NCBI GenBank assembly: GCA_944323805.1
Contig: CALUTW010000002.1
Location: 159,697 to 223,696 of the forward strand
Reading direction: 5' to 3'
Origin: an uncultured Bacteroidales bacterium
Lineage (GTDB): Bacteria > Bacteroidota > Bacteroidia > Bacteroidales > UBA932
DNA length: 64,000 nucleotides
Within the stretch, counting starts at the first letter, position 1, and every line of letters starts with the position of its first letter. The translations under genes were made by a program, and so were the position numbers. Shown in pieces: positions 8,664-18,256 of the stretch. Below the pieces are notes generated by a model that was given only the letters and a program-made list of their open reading frames with translations, was not told the DNA's origin and ran no database searches.

Positions 8664-11048
8664 ATGAATCTATCGGGATATATCATCGAGACTTTCCGCA
8701 GCATATCCAGGAAAGGCAGGCATAATGTAATGAAGATACTCTCGCTGGCCATAGGGCTTGCCCTGGGGCTGGTCCTCATTGCCAAGGTGGCCTTTGAGCA
8801 GAGCTATGACGGATTCTACAATGACAGCGACAGAATCTATATGGTAATGGAGACTATTCCCGACCTGACTGGGGGCAACGGGACAGAGACTTTCCCGAGG
8901 ACAGCCGGAGGAGTAGCCGTATACCTCAGGATGCTCTCGCCGGAAATAGAGACATCGACAAGATTCACATCGCTGGGAGAAGGCTCGACCTTTACATTGG
9001 CTGAATCCGGGGACAAGCTGAAAGCCACCTATGCGGCGGCAGATTCATGCTTCTTTGACATCCTTTCCCTCGATGTGCTTCAGGGAAATCCGAAAGAAGT
9101 GCTCTCAAGACCTCTGTATGCAATGGTTTCAGAGTCGGTGGCACGGAACATCGGAGGTGATGCTGTCGGGAAGAGCATTGTCCTGGACGGGACAGAGGAT
9201 GCTGTCCTGACAATAGGCGGTGTGTTCAGCGATTTTCCGGAGAACTCCATATTCAGCCATATCGACATGCTCGTCTCTATGCCGTCAATATCATTCTATA
9301 CATGGGACGGGTCCATGAACCTCATCGGAAATGACAGGTATACAAGCCTGATAAAGCTGAGGGAGAATGCGGATATCTCGGACGTACAGGCCCTGACAGA
9401 CAGATTCATCCAGGACAACTTCTCCCGGGTGATGGAAGAGAGCGGGACGGAATTCGGCCTGACATTCAGAAGACTTGACTCATGGCACAGGACAGATGAG
9501 CAGACCAGGACAATGACACTTGTACTCAGCCTCATAGCATTTGCCCTGCTGTTTACGGCAGCAATGAACTACATCCTGCTTACGATATCATCCCTGATAG
9601 GCAGGGCAAAAGAAGCGGCCGTATGCAAATGCTTCGGGGCAGGGAGGAAAGAAATCAGGGCCATGCTTCTGACAGAGGCAGGAGTCCATACCTTTCTGGC
9701 ACTGCTGGCAGGCATGATACTGATTGCGGCCTTCAGCGGCCCGGTCGGGAAGCTGACAGGGACATCGGTCGCAGGACTTCTTTCCGGAGGCAGGGTCCTG
9801 ATACTGCTTGCCGTCTGCATAATCATCGCACTCGTTTCGGGAGTCATCCCCGGCAATATCTTCTCCAGGATTCCTGTCGCTTCCGCATTACGCAGCTACC
9901 GCGAGTCGAAAAGACATTGGAAGCTTGCCCTTCTGGCTATACAGTTTACAGCTGCATCATTCCTTGTCATCCTGCTCCTTGTCATCTCCAGACAGTACAG
10001 GCTCGTGACAACCGCCGATACAGGATATGAATATGAAAACCTTGCATATACCAGCCTTGTCCCCGTAGGGGATGCATCTCTGCGCAGCCTGATCCTGCAG
10101 GAGTTAGGCAGGCTTCCGGAAGTCAAGGCTGTGACCTTTGCCGATGTCCTGCCGATGAACGGTGCGAGCGGGGACAATGTGATGCTTCCGGGAGATACCA
10201 GGGAACTGTTCAACTGCGCAGACCTGTACTTTGTCGGGAAAGGCTATTTTGACATGATGGAAATACCTGTAATCCAAGGTACGACATTCAACGAAAATGC
10301 TGCGGCTGCCCAGGAGGTAATGGTAAGCAGGACCTTTGCCGAATTCATGGAAAGGACAGCCGGATGGAGACCGGAAATAACCGGGAAGGACATATATATA
10401 ACCTCATATGACAGCCCGATGACAATATGCGGCGTATACGAGGATTTCAGCATCGGGTCCGCCATGAACCAGGACAGCAGGCCGTCGGTCATTGCATACA
10501 GTCCCGAACCCACACCGGGCTTTGCACTGGTCAGATTCCACAGGATCAGCCCGGAGGCCATCTCCAGGGCCGAGGAAACCATTGCCGGAATCGTCCCCGA
10601 CAAAGACATGCATATCTATTCCTACAAGAATGACATGAAAGGAATCTACGCCGGGACAAGGACATTCAGGGATGCAGTGACCGTAGGCGGCATAGTTACC
10701 CTGCTGATAGTATTCATAGGCCTTGTCGGCTACACATCCGATGAAGTCAACCGCAGACGCAAGGAAATAGCAGTCCGGAAGATAAACGGGGCATTGATGG
10801 GAGACATAGCCATGCTGATGAACACGGATGCCGTCAGGATAGCCCTTCCGTCAGTAGCTGCCGGAGCTGCAGCGGCCTTCTTTACAGGACATGGATGGCT
10901 GGAGCAGTTCGCAATAAAGACACCGCTGAGCTGGTATATCTTTGCAGGCGGGGCTCTGGCAGTGCTGGTCCTCGGCATGGCAGTGGCTTCATACAATGTA
11001 ATCCGGTCAGCCGGGGAGAATCCGGCAGATTCACTGAAGACAGAGTAG
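8664..11048 (+). CDS. FtsX/MacB-type ABC transporter permease 1
   Basis: The 794-aa protein has the double architecture of Bacteroidota FtsX permeases. An N-terminal helix (HNVMKILSLAIGLALGLVLI) leads into a MacB-like periplasmic domain and a three-helix FtsX core with the coupling-helix region (IGRAKEAAVCKCFGAGRKEI). A second periplasmic domain and second FtsX core (RRRKEIAVRKINGALMGDI) end with the conserved tail ENPADSLKTE. No ATPase domain of its own; it relies on the ATPase encoded 23 bp downstream. Substrate unknown; MacB relatives move drugs, lipids or peptides by mechanotransmission. Confidence 0.9.
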   Translation: MNLSGYIIETFRSISRKGRHNVMKILSLAIGLALGLVLIAKVAFEQSYDGFYNDSDRIYMVMETIPDLTGGNGTETFPRTAGGVAVYLRMLSPEIETSTRFTSLGEGSTFTLAESGDKLKATYAAADSCFFDILSLDVLQGNPKEVLSRPLYAMVSESVARNIGGDAVGKSIVLDGTEDAVLTIGGVFSDFPENSIFSHIDMLVSMPSISFYTWDGSMNLIGNDRYTSLIKLRENADISDVQALTDRFIQDNFSRVMEESGTEFGLTFRRLDSWHRTDEQTRTMTLVLSLIAFALLFTAAMNYILLTISSLIGRAKEAAVCKCFGAGRKEIRAMLLTEAGVHTFLALLAGMILIAAFSGPVGKLTGTSVAGLLSGGRVLILLAVCIIIALVSGVIPGNIFSRIPVASALRSYRESKRHWKLALLAIQFTAASFLVILLLVISRQYRLVTTADTGYEYENLAYTSLVPVGDASLRSLILQELGRLPEVKAVTFADVLPMNGASGDNVMLPGDTRELFNCADLYFVGKGYFDMMEIPVIQGTTFNENAAAAQEVMVSRTFAEFMERTAGWRPEITGKDIYITSYDSPMTICGVYEDFSIGSAMNQDSRPSVIAYSPEPTPGFALVRFHRISPEAISRAEETIAGIVPDKDMHIYSYKNDMKGIYAGTRTFRDAVTVGGIVTLLIVFIGLVGYTSDEVNRRRKEIAVRKINGALMGDIAMLMNTDAVRIALPSVAAGAAAAFFTGHGWLEQFAIKTPLSWYIFAGGALAVLVLGMAVASYNVIRSAGENPADSLKTE

Positions 11049-11071
11049 AAACAAATCAATAAATCCAAGCT

Positions 11072-11752
11072 ATGATTAAAGTTACAGACCTGTGCAAAGT
11101 ATTCCGCACAGAAGAAATCGAGACTACCGCACTCAACAATGTCTCTTTTGAAATCAAGGACGGCGAATTTGTCGCCGTAATGGGACCGTCCGGCTGCGGG
11201 AAATCAACCCTGCTGAACATCCTCGGACTCCTCGACAATCCTACATCGGGAAGCTATGAGCTCCTCGGCCATGAGGTCTCGCGGCTGAAGGAAAAGGACC
11301 GCACGAAATTCCGCAAGGGGAACATCGGATTCGTATTCCAGAGCTTCAACCTTATCGACGAGCTCAATGTCTACGAGAATGTAGAGCTTCCGCTGCGTTA
11401 TCTCAACATCAGCGCATCGGAAAGGAAGCAGAAAGTCACAGAGATTCTCAAGCGGATGAACATAAGCCACAGGGCACGGCATTTCCCGCAGCAGCTCTCG
11501 GGAGGACAGCAGCAGAGAGTGGCCATTGCCCGTGCGGTTGTAGCCGGCCCGAAACTGATTCTCGCCGACGAGCCGACAGGAAACCTCGATTCAAGGAACG
11601 GCAAGGAGGTCATGGACCTGCTCTCCGAACTCAACAGGGAAGGCACGACCATCGTGATGGTAACCCACTCTCAGAGGGACGCCTCCGTGGCCCAGAGGAC
11701 TATCGACCTGTTCGACGGGAAGATAGTGAGCGATGTTGCAAATGAACTTTAG
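11072..11752 (+). CDS. ABC transporter ATPase, MacB/LolD type
   Basis: The 226-aa nucleotide-binding protein is complete: Walker A GPSGCGKST, Q-loop (FVFQSFNLID), signature LSGGQQQR, Walker B LILADEPTGNLDS and switch histidine (MVTHSQRD). The LDEPTGNLD form and length are typical of ATPases that drive FtsX/MacB permeases. It is the only ATPase among three permease genes, so it presumably powers all of them. It sits between permease 1 and permease 2. Confidence 0.95.
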   Translation: MIKVTDLCKVFRTEEIETTALNNVSFEIKDGEFVAVMGPSGCGKSTLLNILGLLDNPTSGSYELLGHEVSRLKEKDRTKFRKGNIGFVFQSFNLIDELNVYENVELPLRYLNISASERKQKVTEILKRMNISHRARHFPQQLSGGQQQRVAIARAVVAGPKLILADEPTGNLDSRNGKEVMDLLSELNREGTTIVMVTHSQRDASVAQRTIDLFDGKIVSDVANEL

Positions 11753-11763
11753 CATTGACACAT

Positions 11764-14097
11764 ATGTTTAGAAACCTGTGGCATGTAATACGCCATTTCA
11801 AGATGGCATTTGTACTGAATGTCCTCGGACTCGCAGTCGCATTCATGGCATTCATGGCAATAATGATGCAGGTACGTCACGACCTGACATTCGATTCGTG
11901 CTATGAGGAAGCAGAGAATATCTTCAGACTCGATATCGTCATAGACGGGAAAGGACAGGCAATCATCTGCCGGCCCATGGCAAGACTCTTTGCCGGATCA
12001 TCTCCGGCAATAGCCGCAGGATGCATAACACAGAATGGCTATGACTCCGCATTATGGCAGATAGAGAAAGACGGGGACATGCGTGGCCATTATCTGCAGA
12101 AATGCAATGTATCCCCTGAAATACTTGACGTATTCAGCTTCAATATGACAGAAGGAGACCGCAGCGCCCTGAAAGCCCCGGGCAGCGCCGTCATACCGGA
12201 AAGCCTGGCGAAAACCCTTTTCGGGGACCGGCCGGCGACAGGCAGGATCCTGCATGCCACGGACAGTACCGATATCGATCGCACAATTACCGGCGTATAC
12301 AGGGATTTTCCCCGGAACGCATCCCTGAAGAATGCGGTATATACATCCATGGATCCGCAGGAAAACATCGACAGCTGGAGCAACTGGAACTACTACTGCT
12401 TCCTCAGGCTCTCCGACCCTTCCGAGGCAGGACATATCATAGAAAACTTCAGGGGAAACCTCAGGGAGATTTTCCAGGACAGCTGGAAAGAAGACAGCAC
12501 GGAACTGGTAATGACCAGTATCGGCAATCTGCATTTCAAGTCCGCCGTACTTTTCGATGAACTCCCGAAGGCAAGTATGGGAGTCATCAATGCATTGATT
12601 GCCATAGCCTTTATCATCATTCTGATTGCCGGGATAAATTTCACAAACTTCAGCACGGCCCTTGCCCCGATGAGAATAAAAGGAATCAATACCAGACGGA
12701 TACTCGGAAGCCCGGACACAGGGATAAGGGCAGGCCTTACGGCAGAAATCATAATGATAAGCCTTATGGCCTTCGCAATCTCAATCATCGGACTGCATCT
12801 TGCGGGACATTCCCCGCTTAAGGAACTGCTGGACTGCAGCATCGCTCCCGATGACAATGTGCCGGTAATATGGGCCGGGCTCGGGATAGCAGTAATCGCC
12901 GGACTGGTATCCGGACTGTACCCTTCTTTCTATATGACTTCAGTGCCCCTGTCACTTGTACTGAAAGGCAGCTTCGGTCTCTCTCCTGCCGGACGGAGAC
13001 TGAGAGGCATCCTTATCGGTGTGCAGTTCACGGCTTCTTTCGCCATAATCATTACCGCATCATTCATATACCTGCAGAACAGATTCATGCTCGATTACCC
13101 TCTGGGATTCGACAAGGACAGGATTCTTGTCGCTGACATCAACAGCAATGTCTTATCGGACCTGGATGCATTCTCCGGCGAGGTCCTGGGCATTCCAGGG
13201 GTGGATGACCTGGCATATTCAATGCAGGCCGTCTCCTCCGGAGACTTCTATATGACATGGGGGCGGGAGCATAAGGGCAGACAGATTTATTTCGCATGCA
13301 TTCCCGCAAGCGTGGAACTGTGCCGGACACTTGGCATACAGGTACATGAAGGCAGGGATTTCACTGCAGATGACACGAAAAAAGAAGATGCAAGCTATAT
13401 TTTCAATGAGACTGCAAGGAAGCTGTACGGCCTTGAAGCTGGAGACCGGCTTCCTAATGGCGAAATTGTGGGGTTCGTACCGGACATCAGGTTCACATCG
13501 TTCCGGCAGACGATATCCCCGATGGCATTCATGCTCCCGGGGAGCATCCAGGGATACTTCCGGATCGCATATATAAGAGTCAGCCCGGGAACAGACATCC
13601 AGGCTGCAAGAAATGAAGTGATGCAATGCCTCAGGAAATTCGACCCCGGATATCCCTTTAATGTAAGGCCCTACGATTCCATCCTGGAAAACACCTACAG
13701 GAAAGAACAGAGGACCGGGACACTGATAACGCTTTTCAGCCTCATTGCAATCTTCATCTCGGCAGTAGGGGTCTTCTCATCCGTGATGTTCGACTGCGAG
13801 TACCGCAGGAAAGAGACGGCAGTGAGGAAAGTGCTGGGGTCAGGAAGGATGGAGATTACAGGGATGTTCTGCAGGATTTATATGAAGATACTTGTGCCAT
13901 GTTTCATAATCGGTGCTCCCATAGCCTGGTATGCGTCCCGTAAATGGATGGAAAGCTTCGCCGGCAGCATTCCTCTTCACTGGTGGGTATTCCTGGCTGC
14001 ATTTGCCGCAGTTGCCGCGCTCACATCCCTCATTGTCATATGCCAGAGCTGGAGAGTGGCCAACGAAAACCCGGTAAAGAACCTCAGGGCCCAGTAA
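11764..14097 (+). CDS. FtsX/MacB-type ABC transporter permease 2
   Basis: The 777-aa product is a paralogue of the flanking permeases, with the same layout: N-terminal helix (FVLNVLGLAVAFMAFMAIM), MacB-like periplasmic domain, FtsX core, second periplasmic domain, second core (YRRKETAVRKVLGSGRMEI), and terminal ANENPVKNLRAQ. In the first core the coupling-helix segment reads PMRIKGINTRRILGSPDTG, less canonical than in permease 1. ATG 11764 is preferred to TTG 11755; it begins 11 bp after the ATPase stop. Likely partners with a neighbouring permease in a heterodimer (inference). Confidence 0.9.
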   Translation: MFRNLWHVIRHFKMAFVLNVLGLAVAFMAFMAIMMQVRHDLTFDSCYEEAENIFRLDIVIDGKGQAIICRPMARLFAGSSPAIAAGCITQNGYDSALWQIEKDGDMRGHYLQKCNVSPEILDVFSFNMTEGDRSALKAPGSAVIPESLAKTLFGDRPATGRILHATDSTDIDRTITGVYRDFPRNASLKNAVYTSMDPQENIDSWSNWNYYCFLRLSDPSEAGHIIENFRGNLREIFQDSWKEDSTELVMTSIGNLHFKSAVLFDELPKASMGVINALIAIAFIIILIAGINFTNFSTALAPMRIKGINTRRILGSPDTGIRAGLTAEIIMISLMAFAISIIGLHLAGHSPLKELLDCSIAPDDNVPVIWAGLGIAVIAGLVSGLYPSFYMTSVPLSLVLKGSFGLSPAGRRLRGILIGVQFTASFAIIITASFIYLQNRFMLDYPLGFDKDRILVADINSNVLSDLDAFSGEVLGIPGVDDLAYSMQAVSSGDFYMTWGREHKGRQIYFACIPASVELCRTLGIQVHEGRDFTADDTKKEDASYIFNETARKLYGLEAGDRLPNGEIVGFVPDIRFTSFRQTISPMAFMLPGSIQGYFRIAYIRVSPGTDIQAARNEVMQCLRKFDPGYPFNVRPYDSILENTYRKEQRTGTLITLFSLIAIFISAVGVFSSVMFDCEYRRKETAVRKVLGSGRMEITGMFCRIYMKILVPCFIIGAPIAWYASRKWMESFAGSIPLHWWVFLAAFAAVAALTSLIVICQSWRVANENPVKNLRAQ

Positions 14098-14154
14098 GGC
14101 ACGGATAGACGGACGGAACGGCATCAGGTATATAGGACACAAAAACAGCAATAT

Positions 14155-16524
14155 ATGAAAAGTTTTCTGAGATTCCTGTGGAGGAACAGGCTGTACGCCG
14201 CAATCAATCTTGCCGGGATGACAGTGGCCCTGGCATTCTCCATAATCATATTAAGCTATGCGTCAGCCCAGTACCGCACGGCAAGGCGCATCCCCGGATG
14301 GAAAGACCTGTACGCAGTATGCTATGACAACCAGGCCATCATGTGCTACGGCATGGCCGATGCGCTGAGGAATGCCCTTCCCGAGGCTATGTCAGTATCC
14401 GGATTCTCCGCGGCTTTCGATGGTGTCATCGCCGAATACGGCGGCATGAAATTCAATTCGGCAGTGATGTGTGCCGACAGCACATTCTTCAGCATGTTCG
14501 ATGTGGATTTCAAGGCAGGGGATGCCGGAGCGTCGGGAGGGAACAACCGTATTGCGGTATCCGAATCATTCGCCGGGAAAATAGGACGTCCCGGAGAAGA
14601 CATCATAGGCAAGCCTGTTACCCTTGCAGGTGAGGACTTTACAATAGGGGGCATTGTCGCCGATTTCAAGGACGGGATCCTTCCATATACGGACATTATC
14701 GCAGACTTCGGCGAGGACAGGTTCATAGGGCAATACAAGTCCCAGCCGTTCTCAGTGTTCGGGAACATTCTCACTTTTGTGGAGATCCGGGACATTTCAG
14801 ACCCTGATACACTGGAGAGCAAGATACTGGACATATATTCCGATGCGAGGGGGACATCGGACTCCGAAGATGAATACAGATTCAATCTGATACGTATCGA
14901 CGACCTGTATTTCCATCCGGGGAATTACTTTCTCAATTCCGGAAACAGCAGGACAATCAGGAATATGACACTGGCGGGTCTGGCACTGCTGATTTCCGCC
15001 CTGTTCAACTATATCAACCTTACTGTCGCCCTGTCAGGGAAGCGGGCCAGGGAAATGGCCACGCGCATGCTGCTCGGATCCGGCACCGGAGAAATCCGCA
15101 GAAGGTATCTCAAGGAAGCTCTGGCATTTACATCCCTATGTTTCATATTCGGGATTCTTCTGGCTGCCGCCGCTGTTCCTGCCGTCAACTGGCTCATCAA
15201 CGACCCGGCATCCATATCGGAAACGGCAGACATGAAAGTCTCCGACATCTTCTCCCCAGGACCTGTCCTGGCGTGCGCGGGAATCGCGCTTCTGATATCG
15301 GTTGCAACCGGTCTCGCTTCCGCAGGGATAGCATTGCGGTTTTCCCCGTCAGATATCGTAAAGGGCAGGATGAGGGTCAGAAACAGACAGCTGTTCTCGA
15401 AGGTATTCATCATCATACAGAATATCATTGCAATTGTACTCATCGCACTGTCAATCACGATGGAACTGCAGATGAAGCATATGCTGCACAGGCCTGCCGG
15501 CTGCAATCTTGAAGACATCTATTACCTCAACACCGACCTGACAGGCAATGACCTGACAAGATTCATGGCAAGACTGCAGGAGCTTCCGTGCACAGGAGAA
15601 ATCGGACTTGCCACAGGGTTACCGGGCTCGATAGGCAGCATGTACACTTCCCCGGACAGGTCCGGAAAAGAAATCACATACAGCGTCATGACATGTGACA
15701 CAGCTGTCTTCAATATGCTTGGGTTCCGGATAATCGAGAAATACAGCGACTGCATGCCAGGCTCGGTATGGGTAAACGAAAGTGCTGCGAGAAGTGCAGG
15801 AATCAGCAGCGGGAATACCGACCTGAGCACAACTGTAGCCTACGGATGGGGCGACACCGGCACAGGAAGCACTGCCAGCGGGATTGTCGGGGACTTCATA
15901 ATCACGGGGGCGATGGAATCGGAGAAGTTCGAGAATGCCGTCATCTACATCAAGGGGCAGGAATATTTCCCGTTCGGAAACTACGTCATAAGGACTGTCG
16001 GAGGACACGCAGAGGCGGAAAGGATGATCACAGATGCATACAGGGATTTCTGCCTGGAGACATACGGTGTGGAAATGTCTGCCTGGGTCAACAGCTACAT
16101 GACAGACAGGCTGTCGGAAGACCTTGAAGGAGCAAGAAGAAACATGAGGCTTATGGAGCTCTTCATGATTATCGCCATCATGCTCTCCCTTGCGGGCCTT
16201 GTCGCCATAAGCATATTCTATGCTGACAGCAACAGCAGAAGCATTGCCCTGCACAAGATCTACGGCGGGACTACAGGAAGCGAGACATGGAGAAACATAC
16301 GTATCTACATGCTGATGACAATTGCCGCCGATGCCGTAGCCATACCGGTTGCCGTCTCCATTGCCAGCAGATACCTTGAGGAGTTTGCATACAGGATCAG
16401 CCTCGAGGCATGGATATTTGCCGTGACTGTCCTGCTGTCCCTGGCGATTACCGGACTGTCAACAGTGTGGCAGATACGGAAAGCGGCCAGAGCCAATCCT
16501 GCCGATGCACTTAAATCGGAATGA
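14155..16524 (+). CDS. FtsX/MacB-type ABC transporter permease 3
   Basis: The 789-aa protein repeats the operon's permease architecture: N-terminal helix (LYAAINLAGMTVALAFSII), periplasmic MacB-like domain, FtsX core (SGKRAREMATRMLLGSGTG), a second half, and the conserved tail RANPADALKSE. The second-core coupling region (NSRSIALHKIYGGTTGSET) is recognisable but divergent. Last gene of the efflux operon, 57 bp after permease 2. Three paralogues with one ATPase suggests alternative pairings or a larger complex, which sequence alone cannot settle. Confidence 0.9.
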   Translation: MKSFLRFLWRNRLYAAINLAGMTVALAFSIIILSYASAQYRTARRIPGWKDLYAVCYDNQAIMCYGMADALRNALPEAMSVSGFSAAFDGVIAEYGGMKFNSAVMCADSTFFSMFDVDFKAGDAGASGGNNRIAVSESFAGKIGRPGEDIIGKPVTLAGEDFTIGGIVADFKDGILPYTDIIADFGEDRFIGQYKSQPFSVFGNILTFVEIRDISDPDTLESKILDIYSDARGTSDSEDEYRFNLIRIDDLYFHPGNYFLNSGNSRTIRNMTLAGLALLISALFNYINLTVALSGKRAREMATRMLLGSGTGEIRRRYLKEALAFTSLCFIFGILLAAAAVPAVNWLINDPASISETADMKVSDIFSPGPVLACAGIALLISVATGLASAGIALRFSPSDIVKGRMRVRNRQLFSKVFIIIQNIIAIVLIALSITMELQMKHMLHRPAGCNLEDIYYLNTDLTGNDLTRFMARLQELPCTGEIGLATGLPGSIGSMYTSPDRSGKEITYSVMTCDTAVFNMLGFRIIEKYSDCMPGSVWVNESAARSAGISSGNTDLSTTVAYGWGDTGTGSTASGIVGDFIITGAMESEKFENAVIYIKGQEYFPFGNYVIRTVGGHAEAERMITDAYRDFCLETYGVEMSAWVNSYMTDRLSEDLEGARRNMRLMELFMIIAIMLSLAGLVAISIFYADSNSRSIALHKIYGGTTGSETWRNIRIYMLMTIAADAVAIPVAVSIASRYLEEFAYRISLEAWIFAVTVLLSLAITGLSTVWQIRKAARANPADALKSE

Positions 16525-16560
16525 AGCACCGCCGGATGAAGCGTAAAAGGAAAAATTTCT

Positions 16561-16568
16561 TAACTTTG
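16561..16568 (+). promoter_or_regulatory. -7 box of the HAD hydrolase gene
   Basis: TAACTTTG, an exact TAnnTTTG, 22 bp upstream of ATG 16591. It separates this gene from the efflux operon. Confidence 0.6.
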
Positions 16569-16590
16569 GTCTTTGTGAATCAGGACAAAA

Positions 16591-17430
16591 ATGAAAAAGA
16601 CACCGATTGTCGCCCTTATCTATGACTTTGACGGGACGCTTTCTCCCGGCAACATGCAGGAATTCGGATTTATCCAGGCTATAGGCAAGAGTCCGGCCGA
16701 ATTCTGGCAGATGAGCGATGATATCGCAATAGGGCAGGACGCAAGCAACATTCTCAGCTACATGAAGCTGATGTTCGATGAAGCCAGAAAGGCCGGGATA
16801 AGCCTCCAGAGGGAGAAGTTCAGGAGCTTCGGCAAGAGCATCGAACTGTTCGACGGGGTCAGGGAATGGTTCGGGCTTATAAATGAATACGGCAGACGGC
16901 ATGGAGTGACAGTGGAGCACTACATCAACTCATCCGGCCTTGCGGAAATGATAGAGGGCTCCCCTATCGCGGACGAATTCAAGAGGATTTTCGCCTGTTC
17001 TTTCCTGTATGACGAGAACGGGAATGCGGTCTGGCCGGGTGTGGCCGTAGACTATACGGCGAAGACACAGTTCATTTTCAAGATCAACAAGGGCATCCTC
17101 AGCATCCGTGACAACAAGCTGGTCAATGAGAGCCAGCTGGAGGAAAACAAGAGGATACCTTTCCCGCACATGATATATTTCGGAGACGGAGAGACAGATG
17201 TGCCGTGCATGAAGATTGTGAAGATGTTCGGCGGACATTCCATTGCTGTGTACAACCCGTTGCTTCCCGGCAAGCACGAGACAGCCAAAAAGCTCCTCAA
17301 GCAGAAACGCGTGAACTTCATCACTCCGGCATGCTATACCGAGGACAGCAGGACATTCAAGGTAGTGTGTTCGATCATAGACAAGATAAAGGCCGACCAC
17401 GAGCTGCAAAGGCTTTCCAGCTTCAAATAG
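16591..17430 (+). CDS. HAD-superfamily phosphatase (phosphoserine phosphatase-like)
   Basis: The 279-aa protein has HAD motif I (D12-F-D14-G-T), a helical cap of about 100 residues, a motif II region (HYINSSGLAEMI), and motif IV GDGETDVP, which supplies the Mg-binding aspartates. This layout fits a SerB-like phosphatase in the broad sense; the physiological substrate is not deducible. No signal peptide, so cytosolic. Monocistronic by position: own promoter at 16561, convergent with the minus-strand operon ending at 17454. Confidence 0.8.
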   Translation: MKKTPIVALIYDFDGTLSPGNMQEFGFIQAIGKSPAEFWQMSDDIAIGQDASNILSYMKLMFDEARKAGISLQREKFRSFGKSIELFDGVREWFGLINEYGRRHGVTVEHYINSSGLAEMIEGSPIADEFKRIFACSFLYDENGNAVWPGVAVDYTAKTQFIFKINKGILSIRDNKLVNESQLEENKRIPFPHMIYFGDGETDVPCMKIVKMFGGHSIAVYNPLLPGKHETAKKLLKQKRVNFITPACYTEDSRTFKVVCSIIDKIKADHELQRLSSFK

Positions 17431-17453
17431 GAAGCCAGGCCGGTGCCGGGGCA

Positions 17454-18230
17454 TCAGGACGCCGACAGCAATGACGTCGTATTCATCATGATGCGCTCCA
17501 GCTGCGGAATGTGCCTTTTCCTGAACCTCATGCTTCTGAGCATCTCTATCTGGGCCAGTGAATGAAGGTCGGTACCGACATATGAGTACAGGCCTTTTTC
17601 AAGTATTGCGGCAGCTTTCATGGCCGCCCCCTTTCCATAGAACCCGCCGAGAGACAGAAGATTCAGCTGAAGGCTGCAGCCCCTGTCAACAATATCCTTC
17701 ATCCTGCCGGTATCCCCTGAATAGAATATGTATCGCTCCGGATGTGCAAGCACCGGATGATAATCAAGGCAGTTAAGCCGGAATATCGTCTCGTCTATAT
17801 TGGATGACTCATACGCATATGACATCTCTATCAGGATATGCCTCCCGGGGAGCAGCAACAGGTCCCCATTGAATGTCTCCTCTATCCCTTCATATACCAT
17901 ATGCTCTCCGGCAATCAGGAAATTGATGCCCGAAGCCTCCTCCAGCCGGCCCTTGACAGCATCAAAATGCCGTGAAATGAATCCATGTGTATTGTCCGGA
18001 TAAAGCTCGGGATAAATGTGGGGAGTGAGTACCATGTTCTTCACGCCAAGTGCTGCAAGCTCTGCCACTGCCCGGCATGAATGCTCCATATCCCTGAAGC
18101 CGTCATCCACGCCGGGAAGCACATGTGAATGCATATCCGTCTCGAACGGAAGATCCTCGATACGGATACCCTTAGAGAACAGTCCGGACCAGAATCCGGA
18201 GGATTTCATGCTGCCTGAATCAGTCGTCAT
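17454..18230 (-). CDS. PHP-type tyrosine-protein phosphatase (CpsB/YwqE-like)
   Basis: The product (258 aa from ATG 18230, 251 from ATG 18209) has the PHP-domain metal ligands of the CpsB/YwqE family: DMHSHVLPGVDDG, TPHIYPE, AGEHMVY, LAHPERY and GTDLHS. Family members dephosphorylate tyrosine kinases that control capsule or exopolysaccharide export. No such kinase is in the window, so its partner would be elsewhere. A TTG at 18260 would overlap purT by 4 bp and is less likely. Last gene of the aguA-aguB-purT run. Confidence 0.85.
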   Translation of the reverse strand: MTTDSGSMKSSGFWSGLFSKGIRIEDLPFETDMHSHVLPGVDDGFRDMEHSCRAVAELAALGVKNMVLTPHIYPELYPDNTHGFISRHFDAVKGRLEEASGINFLIAGEHMVYEGIEETFNGDLLLLPGRHILIEMSYAYESSNIDETIFRLNCLDYHPVLAHPERYIFYSGDTGRMKDIVDRGCSLQLNLLSLGGFYGKGAAMKAAAILEKGLYSYVGTDLHSLAQIEMLRSMRFRKRHIPQLERIMMNTTSLLSAS

Positions 18231-18256
18231 ACCGGTCTGCCTGAGATATGGTCCTG

